Positions 1 to 7,349 of a DNA stretch of 13,978 nt are shown piece by piece (position 1 is the stretch's first letter; each line of letters opens with the position of its first letter). This DNA is from SpSt-583 sp034434015. Lineage in GTDB: Bacteria > Chloroflexota > Anaerolineae > Anaerolineales > UBA6663. The position numbers and the translations under genes are program-made. The notes beneath the pieces were generated by a model, which saw only the letters and a program-made list of their open reading frames with translations, was not told the DNA's origin and made no database searches. The stretch covers positions 1 through 13,978 of the forward strand of contig DAOUAB010000180.1 in assembly GCA_034434015.1 (NCBI GenBank), written 5' to 3'.

Positions 1-1381
1 CGGCGCCGTTGCCGTACTGGAGCGGGCCGGAGATCGGGCCGGTGATGGCCGGGCTCCAGGGCTGGAGCACGCCCTTGGCCTGGACCGCGCCGTTCACGCG
101 GACGTTGTAGAGCTTGTCCGAGGGCACGGTGCTCTGGGCCACGCTGATCGCGCCCTCGGCCGTGGACGGCGAGCCGACGATGTACGGGCGGTCGCCGCTG
201 TTGCCGGCCGAGACCACCACGACGGAGCCGTAGTAGGTGGCCAGGTTGGTGAAGTGGCTCAGGTCATCCTCCGGCTGGCCGTAGGGCGAGCCCAGGGACA
301 TGTTGACCACGTCGGCCGGGTCGTAGGTGGTGCACCAGTCGTCGGTCTCGGGGTCGCAGACGCCGTAGTCGGAGTCGTCCAGGTCCATGGCGTCGTCCAG
401 GGCCAGCAGCAGGGCCAGGCCGTTGCAGGACGAGGACACGGCGGAGCAGGCCTTGAAGGCCCAGATGTTGACGCCCGGGGCCACGCCGGCGTCGCCGGCG
501 CCGGGGGCCGACTCGAAGCCGCCGATGATGTCGGCGACGTGGGTGCCGTGGCCCTCAAAGTCGATCGGGTTCGGGTCCGGCGCGATGCTGCTGCTGAAGG
601 TCGGCCACTTCTCGCCGACCCAGTCCCAGCCGCCCTTGACCTTGGGCGCGGCCGGGCCGAAGAGCGCCGGGTTGGCCGGCGCCGCCGCCGCCGCCAGACA
701 GGCCGGGTCGGTGGGGTCGGGGGTGGCGGCCGGGTTGCCGCAGTAGGCCTGGGCGTAAGCCGCCGGGGTGCCGGGGCCGCCCATCTTGACGTGGGTGTAG
801 TCGATGCCGGAGTCGATCACCGCCACGTCGATGCCCTGGCCGGTCATGGCATGCACGCCGGTGATGCCCATATCCTGCAGGCTGCCGGCCCCGATCCAGT
901 CCACGGTCTCGGTCAGGTCGAGGGAGTAGTTGGCGACGCCGCGGACGCCGATCACGTTGGCCAGGCCGCGCAGTTCAGGCACGCGCGCCGCGTCGATGGT
1001 GACGGCCAGGCCGGTGGAAAGCTGGGCGAAGCGGCCGACGACCGTGCCGCCCAGGGCCGTGATCTGCGGCACGAGCCGGTCCTGCTCGGCCCGGATCTCG
1101 GCCACATAGTCGCGGCGCTGCTGGTGGGTCCAGTACTTGCCGACCATGGCCAGGGGGGCCTTGTTGACGTGAACAATCACCTGGACCGGCCCGGTCAGCG
1201 TGCTGCCCGGTTTCTGGGTCCAGGTCTGAGTGTTCGCGCCTTCAACCAGTTGCGCGTAGTCGGGCAGGTCCGGGCTGGTGGTGTCGGCCACCGCCGGGGC
1301 GCTGCTCCCTACGCCGACAACGCTCAGGGCGAGGGACAGGCCCACGATGCCCCGAGTGAGTTTGGCGATAAAGGCTCGCAT
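1..1381 (-). CDS. secreted subtilisin-like serine protease (peptidase S8), 3' end missing
   Basis: Only the first 460 residues are in the window; the gene runs off the left edge. Residues 1-32 look like a signal peptide: a basic start, a hydrophobic stretch, then an A-V-A cleavage site. Residues about 60-165 fit an inhibitor I9-type propeptide. The protease domain starts near 170. The catalytic Asp is D190 in VIDSGID and the catalytic His is H278 in GHGTHVADIIGG. N394 in SAGNSGDRP is the oxyanion-hole Asn. The catalytic Ser would be past the edge. The 88-residue Asp-His spacing contains an insert with two Cys, and the last visible residues (V-R-V-N-G-A-V-Q) may begin a protease-associated domain, as in lactocepin-like subtilases. 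The ATG at 1381 follows AGGAG at 8 bases. The expected role is extracellular protein degradation; the substrate is unknown. The family call is secure. Confidence 0.95.
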   Translation of the reverse strand, partial: MRAFIAKLTRGIVGLSLALSVVGVGSSAPAVADTTSPDLPDYAQLVEGANTQTWTQKPGSTLTGPVQVIVHVNKAPLAMVGKYWTHQQRRDYVAEIRAEQDRLVPQITALGGTVVGRFAQLSTGLAVTIDAARVPELRGLANVIGVRGVANYSLDLTETVDWIGAGSLQDMGITGVHAMTGQGIDVAVIDSGIDYTHVKMGGPGTPAAYAQAYCGNPAATPDPTDPACLAAAAAPANPALFGPAAPKVKGGWDWVGEKWPTFSSSIAPDPNPIDFEGHGTHVADIIGGFESAPGAGDAGVAPGVNIWAFKACSAVSSSCNGLALLLALDDAMDLDDSDYGVCDPETDDWCTTYDPADVVNMSLGSPYGQPEDDLSHFTNLATYYGSVVVVSAGNSGDRPYIVGSPSTAEGAISVAQSTVPSDKLYNVRVNGAVQAKGVLQPWSPAITGPISGPLQYGNGA

Positions 1382-1600
1382 TGAGAAGTCTCCTGAGAGT
1401 CAAACGTGTTTAGGTGCCACAACCCGCTCATCAGCGGCGGAGGGTCGGAAGTGTGATCGGTGGCGTGTTTCCCCGGCTGCTTGCGCCCGGCCTGCGACCG
1501 ATCGAAAAGGCCGCTGGCGCCGCGAGGCGCATTGTCTGAGTGATTCGAGATAAAACGCAGCCCAAGCCAGGCGAGCCGGGGTGTTCGTCTCCTTTCGGGG
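1382..1600 (-). other. 219-base leader between the FxLYD-like gene and the protease gene
   Basis: No gene is visible here. Read on the minus strand, the last 20 bases contain the Shine-Dalgarno AGGAG of the protease gene. In the middle, GATCGGT (1503-1497) pairs with ACCGATC (1461-1455). The 35 bases between them hold a smaller hairpin with a GCAA tetraloop (CCGGGC-GCAA-GC-AG-CCGG). I found no clear sigma-70 promoter and no match to a riboswitch consensus I know. It may be a structured 5' untranslated region, or the hairpins may simply reflect high GC. Confidence 0.4.
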
Positions 1601-2713
1601 CTAGCGCCCCAGCGCGCGCGCCTCGTAACGAACAACGCCGTCGTTCGGGGGCGACACACAGATATCGAAGTTGAAGACCCGGGCGCCGAAGATGCTGAAC
1701 GGCGAACTCGGGGTGGCCTCGCCATAGTTGACGACGTTCCCGTCGGCGTCATACAGCACCGCCACCACGATCAGGCTTTCCTGCAGCCGCTCGCCCGGAT
1801 TGCGCACCAGACCTCTCACGCAGTAACGACCGGAGTCGATCCGGTCGCTGACCTCCTCGGGCGGGAACTGGCGGATCGGGTTCAGGCTCTCCATCGCCTC
1901 CACGCGCAGGTCCCAGCGGGCCGCGCTCTGCAGGCCGTCGACCAGGATCTCAAACGGGACGCGCCCGCCGACGGGGACGAAGATCTGCGGCAGGAAATCC
2001 AGCGCGGCCGTTTCGTCGGCGACGAGCTGACCCTGGCTGTCGAAGAAATCGCCCGTGACCGTGATGATCTGCTGTTCCACGCCGGAGTTGTTCACCACCT
2101 CGCCGACCAGCCGGAAGCTGTTCTCGGTTTCATCGAAGTATCCGCGCACCCCCGCCAGGCTGAGCGTCGTGAGCGTCGGCGTCGCCGTCGGCGTGTTCCC
2201 GGCGGTGGCGGTCGCCGTGGCGGTCGCGGTGGGGGTGGCGGTGGCCGTCGCCGCGCCCGTCGCCGCCGGCGTGCCGTTGGTCGTAGGCGTGGCGGAGGGC
2301 GTGAACGGCGGCGTGGCCGTGGCTGTGCTGTCCGTCGCCGGCGGCCGGGTCTCGCTCGGGCGGGCCGTGGCGACGGTCGGGGAGGGCGCGGCCGTCGGTT
2401 CGCCGCCTTCATCGGGCTGAGGGGTGGGGGTGGCTGACGGCGCGACAGCGACGGCGGCCGCGGGTTCGCCGGTCGGCGCCGGCGTCGTCGGCGCGCCGGC
2501 GTCCGCCTCGATCGGCGACGCGGTCGCCGCCGGCGTCCACGTCGCGGTAGGGGCGGCCGTCTGGGAGACCATTCGGGTAAGCGTCATGATCGTCAGTATC
2601 ACCACCGCCAGAAGGGGCGCCGCCAACGCCACGAGCACACCGATCACCATGGCGGCAGAAGAACTCCGGCGCCGACGAGCCGGCGAAGTTTTAGGACGAA
2701 CGTTCATCAACAT
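1601..2713 (-). CDS. membrane-anchored protein with Thr/Pro-rich linker and two FxLYD-like domains
   Basis: From the ATG at 2713 the product has 370 residues. A basic N-terminus with RRRR at 13-16 precedes one membrane segment at about 22-46, so by the positive-inside rule the rest lies outside the cell. Residues about 52-185 are a low-complexity Thr/Ala/Pro linker whose core repeats the dipeptide T-A. Two beta-rich modules follow, at about 190-285 and 295-370. Both have the pattern G-x-V-x-N followed by F-F-D-x-x-G or L-Y-D-A-D-G, which is typical of FxLYD domains (cell-surface modules of unknown function). The start is uncertain: ATG at 2713, ATG at 2707 and an upstream TTG at 2746 are all possible and none has a strong ribosome-binding site. 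It lies 219 bases upstream of the secreted protease gene in the same direction, so a joint surface role is possible but unproven. No enzymatic motif is seen. Confidence 0.8.
   Translation of the reverse strand: MLMNVRPKTSPARRRRSSSAAMVIGVLVALAAPLLAVVILTIMTLTRMVSQTAAPTATWTPAATASPIEADAGAPTTPAPTGEPAAAVAVAPSATPTPQPDEGGEPTAAPSPTVATARPSETRPPATDSTATATPPFTPSATPTTNGTPAATGAATATATPTATATATATAGNTPTATPTLTTLSLAGVRGYFDETENSFRLVGEVVNNSGVEQQIITVTGDFFDSQGQLVADETAALDFLPQIFVPVGGRVPFEILVDGLQSAARWDLRVEAMESLNPIRQFPPEEVSDRIDSGRYCVRGLVRNPGERLQESLIVVAVLYDADGNVVNYGEATPSSPFSIFGARVFNFDICVSPPNDGVVRYEARALGR
2205..2300 (-). repeat. degenerate hexamer repeat encoding the Thr/Ala linker
   Basis: The minus strand reads as a run of ACC GCC ACG GCC-type codons, giving alternating Thr and Ala (with Pro at intervals) in the linker of the FxLYD-like protein. 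The unit is about six bases with third-position variation. Slippage could change its length in frame. Confidence 0.6.
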
Positions 2714-2754
2714 GTGTGACCAGAGATCCGGGCGGCCGACACGCAACAGGCCGA

Positions 2755-2768
2755 GGTGTATCTACACC
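2755..2768. promoter_or_regulatory. 14-base palindrome upstream of the FxLYD-like gene, possible operator
   Basis: GGTGTATCTACACC has perfect 6-base arms around TC. It lies about 42 bases upstream of the ATG at 2713, a position where an operator would be plausible. No cognate regulator is encoded in the window, so the function is a guess. Confidence 0.3.
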
Positions 2769-3178
2769 CAGCTCTGGCCGTTAGGTCTGTAATTGAGTCG
2801 TGCTAATTGGACGTGCTATGCTCACCAGGCAATCTGGGTGTCCGGCGCCGGCAACCCGGGCACCTCATGGCGGACTGATGAGCACCGCTGGCTGGGCGAG
2901 GTAGGGCCCGCCCGCACAGCTTCCTTCACAAACTATCGCCGGCCTGAAACTCAGACACCCCGTCTCACACTAAAGGCATCTTAATCTCCTGCGCGCACGA
3001 TTGTCAAGAAAACAAGGTCCTACCGGCGACCGTCTGGTACCAATTTACTAAGCGCGGCGCCGACATTTGCCAACCGAAGTGTTCTGGGCCAAATCAGTCC
3101 ATTTTGGCCGGCCAGTAGGAATCAGGTTGATGGGGGGCTGGACTGCTGGCCGTATCCCGATGCCAGTGTCAACGCGTT

Positions 3179-3200
3179 GGGGCGCACGGCCGTGCGCCCC
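3179..3200 (-). terminator. probable terminator hairpin at the end of the lys operon
   Basis: GGGGCGCACGG and CCGTGCGCCCC form a perfect 22-base palindrome, 56 bases past the lysK stop codon. The RNA would fold into a very stable GC stem. There is no U-tract after it on the minus strand (the next bases are AACGCG), so it is not a textbook intrinsic terminator. It could act as a U-less terminator, a 3' end stabiliser, or a protein-binding palindrome. Its position directly after the last gene of the operon is the main argument for a terminator. Confidence 0.5.
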
Positions 3201-3256
3201 GGCTGGCGGGGAATTACACACAATTCGAAAAAACGACCCTGGCTCGCTCTGGCCGC

Positions 3257-4303
3257 TCAGTTGTCGGCCGTCAGGCGGGCCAACGCCTCGGCCAGAACAT
3301 TGATGGCGCGCAGGTATTCGGACACCGGGATGTGCTCGTCCGGGGTGTGGTCGAGGGCGGAGTCGCCCGGGCCATAGGCCAGGATGGGCGTGCGCCAGAC
3401 CGGGGCGACGATGTTCATGTCGGATGTGCCGCTCTTGACCGTGAACGACGGACTGCCGCCGGCGCCGCGAATGGCGGCCAGGAAGGCGCGGACCAGGGGC
3501 GTGTTCTTTTCGCCGCGATAAGCCGGGACGCCTTCCACGAATTCCAGTTCGGCATGGTCCACGAGCGCCTGTAACGCCGCCAGCAGCTCGGCCACGCCCA
3601 GGTCGGGCGGCAGCCGCACGCCGAACTTGAGCCGGGCCGTTTCGCTGAAGCCATCCGAGTCCGACGCCATGGCGCGCAGAGTCGGGCTGACCTGCTCGAA
3701 CATCCGCGGGTTGTCGCCATTGCGTTCGGCCGCCCAGGCCGTGACGCGGTTCCAAAAGGCCACGGCCGCCTCGCACGCGCTCTCGGCCCGGGCCGACGTG
3801 TGCGCCAGGCTGCGCCGGACGCGGTAGTCGAACCAGGCGCTGCCTTTGTAGCCCAGCGTGACCTTCTCCCAACCGCTCGGCTCGCCGATGATGGTGAAGT
3901 CCGGCTGGTACTGACCTTTGACGAAGTGCGCGCCGCGGCTGTCGCCCTCCTCGCCGACCGCGCCGATCACGACCAGGCGCTTACCCGCCAGCTGCGCTTT
4001 GACGCGGGCCGCCGCCGCCACGAAACAGGCCAGCGGCCCCTTGGCGTCCACCGCGCCGCGCCCGTTCAGCCGGTCGCCGTCGCGGGTGACCGGGATGAAG
4101 CCCGGCACCGTGTCGATGTGGCCCAGCAGCATGATGGTGGTCGGCCCGGAACCGCACATGCCCACCGCATTGCCGGCCTCGTCCACGCGCGCGTCCAGGC
4201 CTGCCGCCCGCATCTGGGCCACCAGGTATTGCACGGCCTCGGCCTCCTGGCCGGTGGGGCTGTAGCGCTGCAGGAGTCCCTCGAGGAGCTGGACTTCGTC
4301 CAT
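3257..4303 (-). CDS. lysK: LysW-lysine hydrolase (M20 metallopeptidase), last step of lysine synthesis
   Basis: The 348-residue product belongs to the M20 family of zinc or cobalt amidohydrolases. In the pathway it cuts the amide bond between the C-terminal Glu of LysW and lysine, freeing lysine and recycling the carrier. Expected residues are visible: metal ligands H62 and D64 in GHIDTVPG, bridging D86 in GRGAVDAKG, catalytic E118 and ligand E119 in GEEGDSRGAHF, E141 in IIGEPSG, and H324 in DHTPDEHI. The start at 4303 (M-D-E-V-Q) matches where the family normally begins. A GTG at 4372 overlapping the upstream stop (GTGA) would add 23 residues, but these come from a heptamer repeat and look non-native. 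The gene closes the operon. LysK-type enzymes can also act on LysW-ornithine; the lys-only neighbourhood favours lysine. Confidence 0.93.
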   Translation of the reverse strand: MDEVQLLEGLLQRYSPTGQEAEAVQYLVAQMRAAGLDARVDEAGNAVGMCGSGPTTIMLLGHIDTVPGFIPVTRDGDRLNGRGAVDAKGPLACFVAAAARVKAQLAGKRLVVIGAVGEEGDSRGAHFVKGQYQPDFTIIGEPSGWEKVTLGYKGSAWFDYRVRRSLAHTSARAESACEAAVAFWNRVTAWAAERNGDNPRMFEQVSPTLRAMASDSDGFSETARLKFGVRLPPDLGVAELLAALQALVDHAELEFVEGVPAYRGEKNTPLVRAFLAAIRGAGGSPSFTVKSGTSDMNIVAPVWRTPILAYGPGDSALDHTPDEHIPVSEYLRAINVLAEALARLTADN

Positions 4304-4325
4304 GGATGAAACGCCGTTCACCAAA

Positions 4326-4353
4326 GGCTGATGGCTGATCGCTAATCGCTCAG
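4326..4353. repeat. heptamer repeat array between homoisocitrate dehydrogenase and lysK
   Basis: Four tandem 7-base units on the plus strand: GGCTGAT, GGCTGAT, CGCTAAT, CGCTCAG. They fill most of the 65-base gap before the lysK ATG. If translation started at the GTG overlapping the upstream stop codon, this array would encode part of an N-terminal extension. Confidence 0.75.
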
Positions 4354-4368
4354 TGTGAGTGCCCCGAT

Positions 4369-5364
4369 TCACAGCCGGCGGATAATGGCCCGGGTCATCG
4401 CGCGCGTGCCGGTCCGGCCGCCCAGGTCCTGGGTGAGCGCGCCGGCCTGCAGCGCCGCCCGCACCGCGGCGCGCACGCGCCCGGCCGCCGCCGCCTGGCC
4501 GAGGTGGTCGAGCAGCATGGCCGCCGCGAGGATCGCGCCGATGGGGTTCGCCACCCCCTGGCCGGCAATGTCGGGCGCGGAGCCGTGGACCGGCTCGAAC
4601 ACGGCCGTCTTCTCGCCCAGGTTGGCCGACGGCGCGACCCCCAGCCCGCCCATCAGGGCGCTGGCCTCGTCCGAGAGGATATCACCAAACAGGTTGGTGG
4701 TGACGATCACATTGAACCGCTCCGGGTCGCGGACCAGGCGCAGGGCCATGGCGTCCACCAGCATCTCCTCGACCTGGACCTCCGGATAGCGGGCCGCAAC
4801 CTGCAGGCATTGCTCGCGAAACAGCCCATCGGTGAGCTTGAGGACATTGGCCTTGTGGACGATGGTGACCCGGGGTGGGGGGCCCCTGCGCCGGGCCTGC
4901 TCGAACGCCGCCCGGGCGATGCGCTCCGAGCCCCGGGCCGTGATGACGCGTTCGGCGATGGCCGTGTCGCCCTCGCGCCGTTCGCGGCCGGCGTACAGGC
5001 CCTCCGTGTTCTCGCGCACGATCAGCAGATCCACTCCCGGCCGCGAGAAGGAGCCGGGCAGTGAGAAGGTCGGGCGCAGATTGGCGTACAGGTCGAAGGT
5101 CTGGCGCAGCGCCAGGATCGGGCTGCGGTAGCCGGGCGCGACCGTGGCCGGCGACGAGGTCGCGCCGAAGAGGGCCAGGCCCGCCGCCGCCACCTCCGCC
5201 AGCGTCTCGTCCGGGAGGGCCTGCCCGGTCCGCCGGAAGTGCTCGAAGCCGGCCGGGGCCTCCACGAACTCCAGTCCCAGGCCGAGCGCAGCCAGCACCT
5301 CGGCCGCGGCCGGGATGACTTCCTGGCCGACGCCGTCGCCGGGGATGAGGACGAGGGTGGGCAT
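4369..5364 (-). CDS. homoisocitrate dehydrogenase (beta-decarboxylating dehydrogenase family)
   Basis: The 331-residue enzyme belongs to the isocitrate/isopropylmalate dehydrogenase family. Here it should oxidise and decarboxylate homoisocitrate to 2-oxoadipate with NAD+ and a divalent metal. Motifs in order are GDGVGQE near the N-terminus, RSPILALRQTFDLYANLRP (R87 and R97), VRENTEGLYAG (R117 and Y124), HKANVLKLTDG (K171), VDAMALRLV (D204), TTNLFGDILSDEASALMGG (D228 and D232) and EPVHGSAPDIAG. Length and motifs fit LysB/HICDH; a 3-isopropylmalate dehydrogenase or a bifunctional enzyme cannot be excluded from sequence, but the operon makes homoisocitrate the likely substrate. The ATG at 5364 is 7 bases after the lysU stop, with seven C residues directly before it and no Shine-Dalgarno, so translation is probably coupled to lysU. 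Confidence 0.92.
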   Translation of the reverse strand: MPTLVLIPGDGVGQEVIPAAAEVLAALGLGLEFVEAPAGFEHFRRTGQALPDETLAEVAAAGLALFGATSSPATVAPGYRSPILALRQTFDLYANLRPTFSLPGSFSRPGVDLLIVRENTEGLYAGRERREGDTAIAERVITARGSERIARAAFEQARRRGPPPRVTIVHKANVLKLTDGLFREQCLQVAARYPEVQVEEMLVDAMALRLVRDPERFNVIVTTNLFGDILSDEASALMGGLGVAPSANLGEKTAVFEPVHGSAPDIAGQGVANPIGAILAAAMLLDHLGQAAAAGRVRAAVRAALQAGALTQDLGGRTGTRAMTRAIIRRL

Positions 5365-5371
5365 GGGGGGG

Positions 5372-5890
5372 TCAGTCGTTGACGCGGACTTCCGCGGTGG
5401 AAGCGAGGCCGAGTTTGCGGCGCAGGTGCGGGACCAGGCCGCCGGCCTCCACGATGCTGAGCACCGACGGCGAGAGCGCCGGAAAGGTGTAGACGCGACC
5501 CTTCAGATGGATGGCGTGGCCCGGCAGGTCGAGGCTGAGCGTGTCGCCGCTCCGCGCGGCGTCCACGGCCTCCGGGCAAACGATGACCGGCAGGCCCTGG
5601 TTGAGGGCGTTGCGATAGTAGATGCGCGCAAACGACCTGGCCACCACGGCGGCGATGCCCCGATATTTCAGGCAGGTGACGGCCTGCTCGCGCGATGAGC
5701 CGTTGCCCCAGTTGCGGCCGGCCACGATGATGTCGCCGGGCTGAGCGCGGCGCGCGAACTCCGGGTCCAGGTCCTCCAGCGCGTGCGCGGCGATCTCGGC
5801 CGGCGCGCGCAGAGTGTAGGTGTATTTGCCGGGGAAGATGACGTCGGTATCGACGCCGTCGCCGTATTTCCAGACCTGGCCGGTAAGCAT
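5372..5890 (-). CDS. lysU: homoaconitase small subunit
   Basis: The 172-residue product is the swivel domain (aconitase C-terminal domain) of a two-subunit homoaconitase and pairs with LysT to isomerise homocitrate to homoisocitrate. Visible family signatures are DTDVIFPGKY near residues 14-23, GRNWGNGSSREQA at 58-70 (the substrate-carboxylate loop, with S65, S66 and R67) and YRNALNQGLPV. The size matches LeuD/LysU-type small subunits (about 160-170 residues). The ATG at 5890 follows AGGA at 8 bases. In-frame upstream starts exist but would be encoded by the repeat in the lysT-lysU gap. LeuD of leucine synthesis is the alternative family member; adjacency to lysT and the lys cluster favours LysU. 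Confidence 0.92.
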   Translation of the reverse strand: MLTGQVWKYGDGVDTDVIFPGKYTYTLRAPAEIAAHALEDLDPEFARRAQPGDIIVAGRNWGNGSSREQAVTCLKYRGIAAVVARSFARIYYRNALNQGLPVIVCPEAVDAARSGDTLSLDLPGHAIHLKGRVYTFPALSPSVLSIVEAGGLVPHLRRKLGLASTAEVRVND

Positions 5891-5906
5891 GGGGTCAATC
5901 CTGGAA

Positions 5907-5955
5907 TACGCCATCCGCATTGCGCCGGAGCAGGGCGTAATCCGCATTGCGTGTG
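5907..5955. repeat. degenerate heptamer repeat in the lysT-lysU gap
   Basis: On the plus strand ATCCGCATTGCG occurs exactly twice, at 5913-5924 and 5940-5951. Around it a 7-base period can be followed (TACGCCA, TCCGCAT, TGCGCCG, then GCGTAAT, CCGCATT, GCGTGTG). The array fills most of the 70-base gap between lysT and lysU. Confidence 0.65.
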
Positions 5956-5960
5956 GCCGC

Positions 5961-7349
5961 TCACTCCAATTCGCGTGGATCCGTGATGACGCCCGTGATG
6001 GCGCTGGCGGCCACCACGGCCGGGCTGGCCAGATAGATCGCCGCCTCGGGCTGGCCCATCCGGCCCTTGAAATTGCGGTTGGCGGACGAGAGGCAGACCT
6101 CGCCCGGCGCCAGCACGCCCATGTGGTTGCCCATACATGGCCCGCAGCCGGGCGCGCCGAACACGGCGCCGGCCTCCAGCAGGGTCTGCACATAGCCGCG
6201 TTGCACCGCCTCCCGGTAGACCTCGGACGAGGCCGGCACGATGAGCAGGCGAATGCCGGGGGCGACGCGCCGGCCCTGCGCCACCGCGGCCGCGGCGGCC
6301 AGGTCCTCCAGCCGGCCGTTGGTGCAGGTGCCGATGAAGGCCTGGTGGATGCGCGTGCCCCGCACCGCCGCGAGCGGCCGGGTCGCGTCAACGGTGTGCG
6401 GGCAGGCGACGGTGAGCTCGATCGCGCCGGCGTCGATCTCGTGGACGGCGGCGTAGGCGGCGTCCGGGTCCGGGTACAGCGCGCCCGCCTCGATCTCGGC
6501 CCGCCACTCACTCAGGGACGAAGGACGAGAGACGAAGGACGAACGGGGCTGGCCGTCCGGCTTCCGTCCTTCGTCCGCCGTCTGCCGTCTCCACCGGCGG
6601 GCCGCCAGATACTCAAACACCTGATCATCCGGCGCCAGATACGCGTTCTTCACGCCGAACTCCGCCATCATGTTGGGGATGACCATCCGGCTTTCCAGCG
6701 GCAGACTCTCGATGGCCGGGCCGCTGAATTCGACCGACCGGTATAGCCCGCCGTCGGCGCCGAACTTCCCGATGAGGTGCAGGCACAGGTCCTTGGCCGT
6801 GATCCCGCGCCCCAGTCTGCCGGTCACCACGAACTTCAGGCTCTCCGGCACGCGCAGCCACAGCTCGCCCGTCGCCCACAGCGCCGCCACCTCGGTGCGC
6901 CCGATGCCGGCCCCGAACGCGCCCAGCCAGCCAAAGTGCGGGGTGTGCGAGTCCGCGCCCAGGATGAGCTGGCCGGGCAGGACCAGCGCTTCTTCGCTCA
7001 GCACCTGGTGGCAAATGCCGCGCCCGACGTCGAAGAAATGCCGCACGCCCTGCTCCCGGACGAAGGCGCGGACCTCGGCGTGGTTGCGCGCGTGCTGGGC
7101 GGTGGGCGCCGGCGCGGCATGATCCAGCGTGATGGCCAGTTTTTCGGGGATGGCGACGCGCTCCAGGCCGATGGTCTTGAAGATGGTGTAAATGGCGGCG
7201 GTGTTGTCGTGCGAGAGCACCACGTCGGGCCGCGCGTCCACCACCTGGCCGGCGACGGTCGCCGGCAGGCCGGCGGCGCGGGCCAGGGCCTTTTCGGCGA
7301 AGGTCGCTGGGGCGGGTTCCGGACCCCGCCGTGCTGACTCAGGCGGCAT
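5961..7349 (-). CDS. lysT: homoaconitase large subunit, with an in-frame repeat insertion
   Basis: The 462-residue [4Fe-4S] enzyme works with LysU in the dehydration and rehydration steps from homocitrate to homoisocitrate. The iron-sulfur cluster ligands are C342 in GTCTNGRLEDL and C402 and C405 in PGCGPCMGNH. Other family motifs are LSHDNTAAIY (45-54), GADSHTPHFGWLGAFGAGIG (131-150), and SSANRNFKGRMG near the C-terminus. Family members of this type have about 420 residues. The excess comes from a short N-terminal extension and from about 26 residues at 253-278, encoded by inverted heptamer arrays (6516-6592) and absent from the family as I know it. The frame stays open through the insertion and all ligands are kept, so it is probably functional. 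The ATG at 7349 overlaps the upstream gene by 11 bases and follows GGGAG at 6 bases. Confidence 0.94.
   Translation of the reverse strand: MPPESARRGPEPAPATFAEKALARAAGLPATVAGQVVDARPDVVLSHDNTAAIYTIFKTIGLERVAIPEKLAITLDHAAPAPTAQHARNHAEVRAFVREQGVRHFFDVGRGICHQVLSEEALVLPGQLILGADSHTPHFGWLGAFGAGIGRTEVAALWATGELWLRVPESLKFVVTGRLGRGITAKDLCLHLIGKFGADGGLYRSVEFSGPAIESLPLESRMVIPNMMAEFGVKNAYLAPDDQVFEYLAARRWRRQTADEGRKPDGQPRSSFVSRPSSLSEWRAEIEAGALYPDPDAAYAAVHEIDAGAIELTVACPHTVDATRPLAAVRGTRIHQAFIGTCTNGRLEDLAAAAAVAQGRRVAPGIRLLIVPASSEVYREAVQRGYVQTLLEAGAVFGAPGCGPCMGNHMGVLAPGEVCLSSANRNFKGRMGQPEAAIYLASPAVVAASAITGVITDPRELE
6516..6592. repeat. inverted pair of heptamer arrays inside lysT
   Basis: The left arm on the plus strand has four units: GGACGAA, GGACGAG, AGACGAA, GGACGAA (6516-6543). 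The right arm has four units in inverse orientation: CGTCCTT, CGTCCGC, CGTCTGC, CGTCTCC (6565-6592). GACGAAGGACG occurs at 6517-6527 and 6531-6541, and its exact reverse complement at 6565-6575, so the RNA can form an 11-12 pair stem. The element lies inside the lysT frame. Confidence 0.85.

Larger units (their letters stand above)
2714..3256. other. 543-base intergenic stretch with several hairpins, no gene
   Basis: This lies between the end of lysK and the FxLYD-like gene. Open frames here are short and lack family features or ribosome-binding sites. Visible structures are the 22-base palindrome at 3179-3200, an inverted repeat GGCCAAA (3087-3093) with TTTGGCC (3103-3109), an inverted repeat CAGTCCA (3095-3101) with TGGACTG (3139-3145), a 9-pair stem at 2837-2864 (better paired as plus-strand RNA), a CGTGCTA direct repeat (2799-2805 and 2812-2818), and a 14-base palindrome at 2755-2768. 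The base composition is less GC-rich than the flanking genes, as expected for non-coding DNA. The promoter of the FxLYD-like gene should be here but I could not identify it with confidence. Confidence 0.5.

Noticed and set aside
254..1384. A 376-codon open frame on the plus strand
   Set aside because: It is antisense to the subtilase, whose catalytic motifs fix the real frame. The product is Gly/Val/Arg-rich low complexity.
1597..1610. GGGGC/GCCCC stem over the stop codon of the FxLYD-like gene as a terminator
   Set aside because: It has only five pairs, overlaps the stop codon and lacks a U-tract.
2799..2864. Words resembling the SAM-I riboswitch (GTGCTAATT, CCGGCAACC)
   Set aside because: They occur in the wrong order, other conserved blocks are missing, and no methionine-related gene lies downstream on the plus strand.
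2877..2884. CTGATGAG, as in the hammerhead ribozyme core
   Set aside because: The second core element GAAA after stem II is absent and no cleavage-site stem can be formed nearby.
6516..6592. CRISPR array or insertion sequence in lysT
   Set aside because: Units are 7 bases without spacers, there is no cas gene, no transposase and no target-site duplication that I can define. The element fits short tandem repeats.
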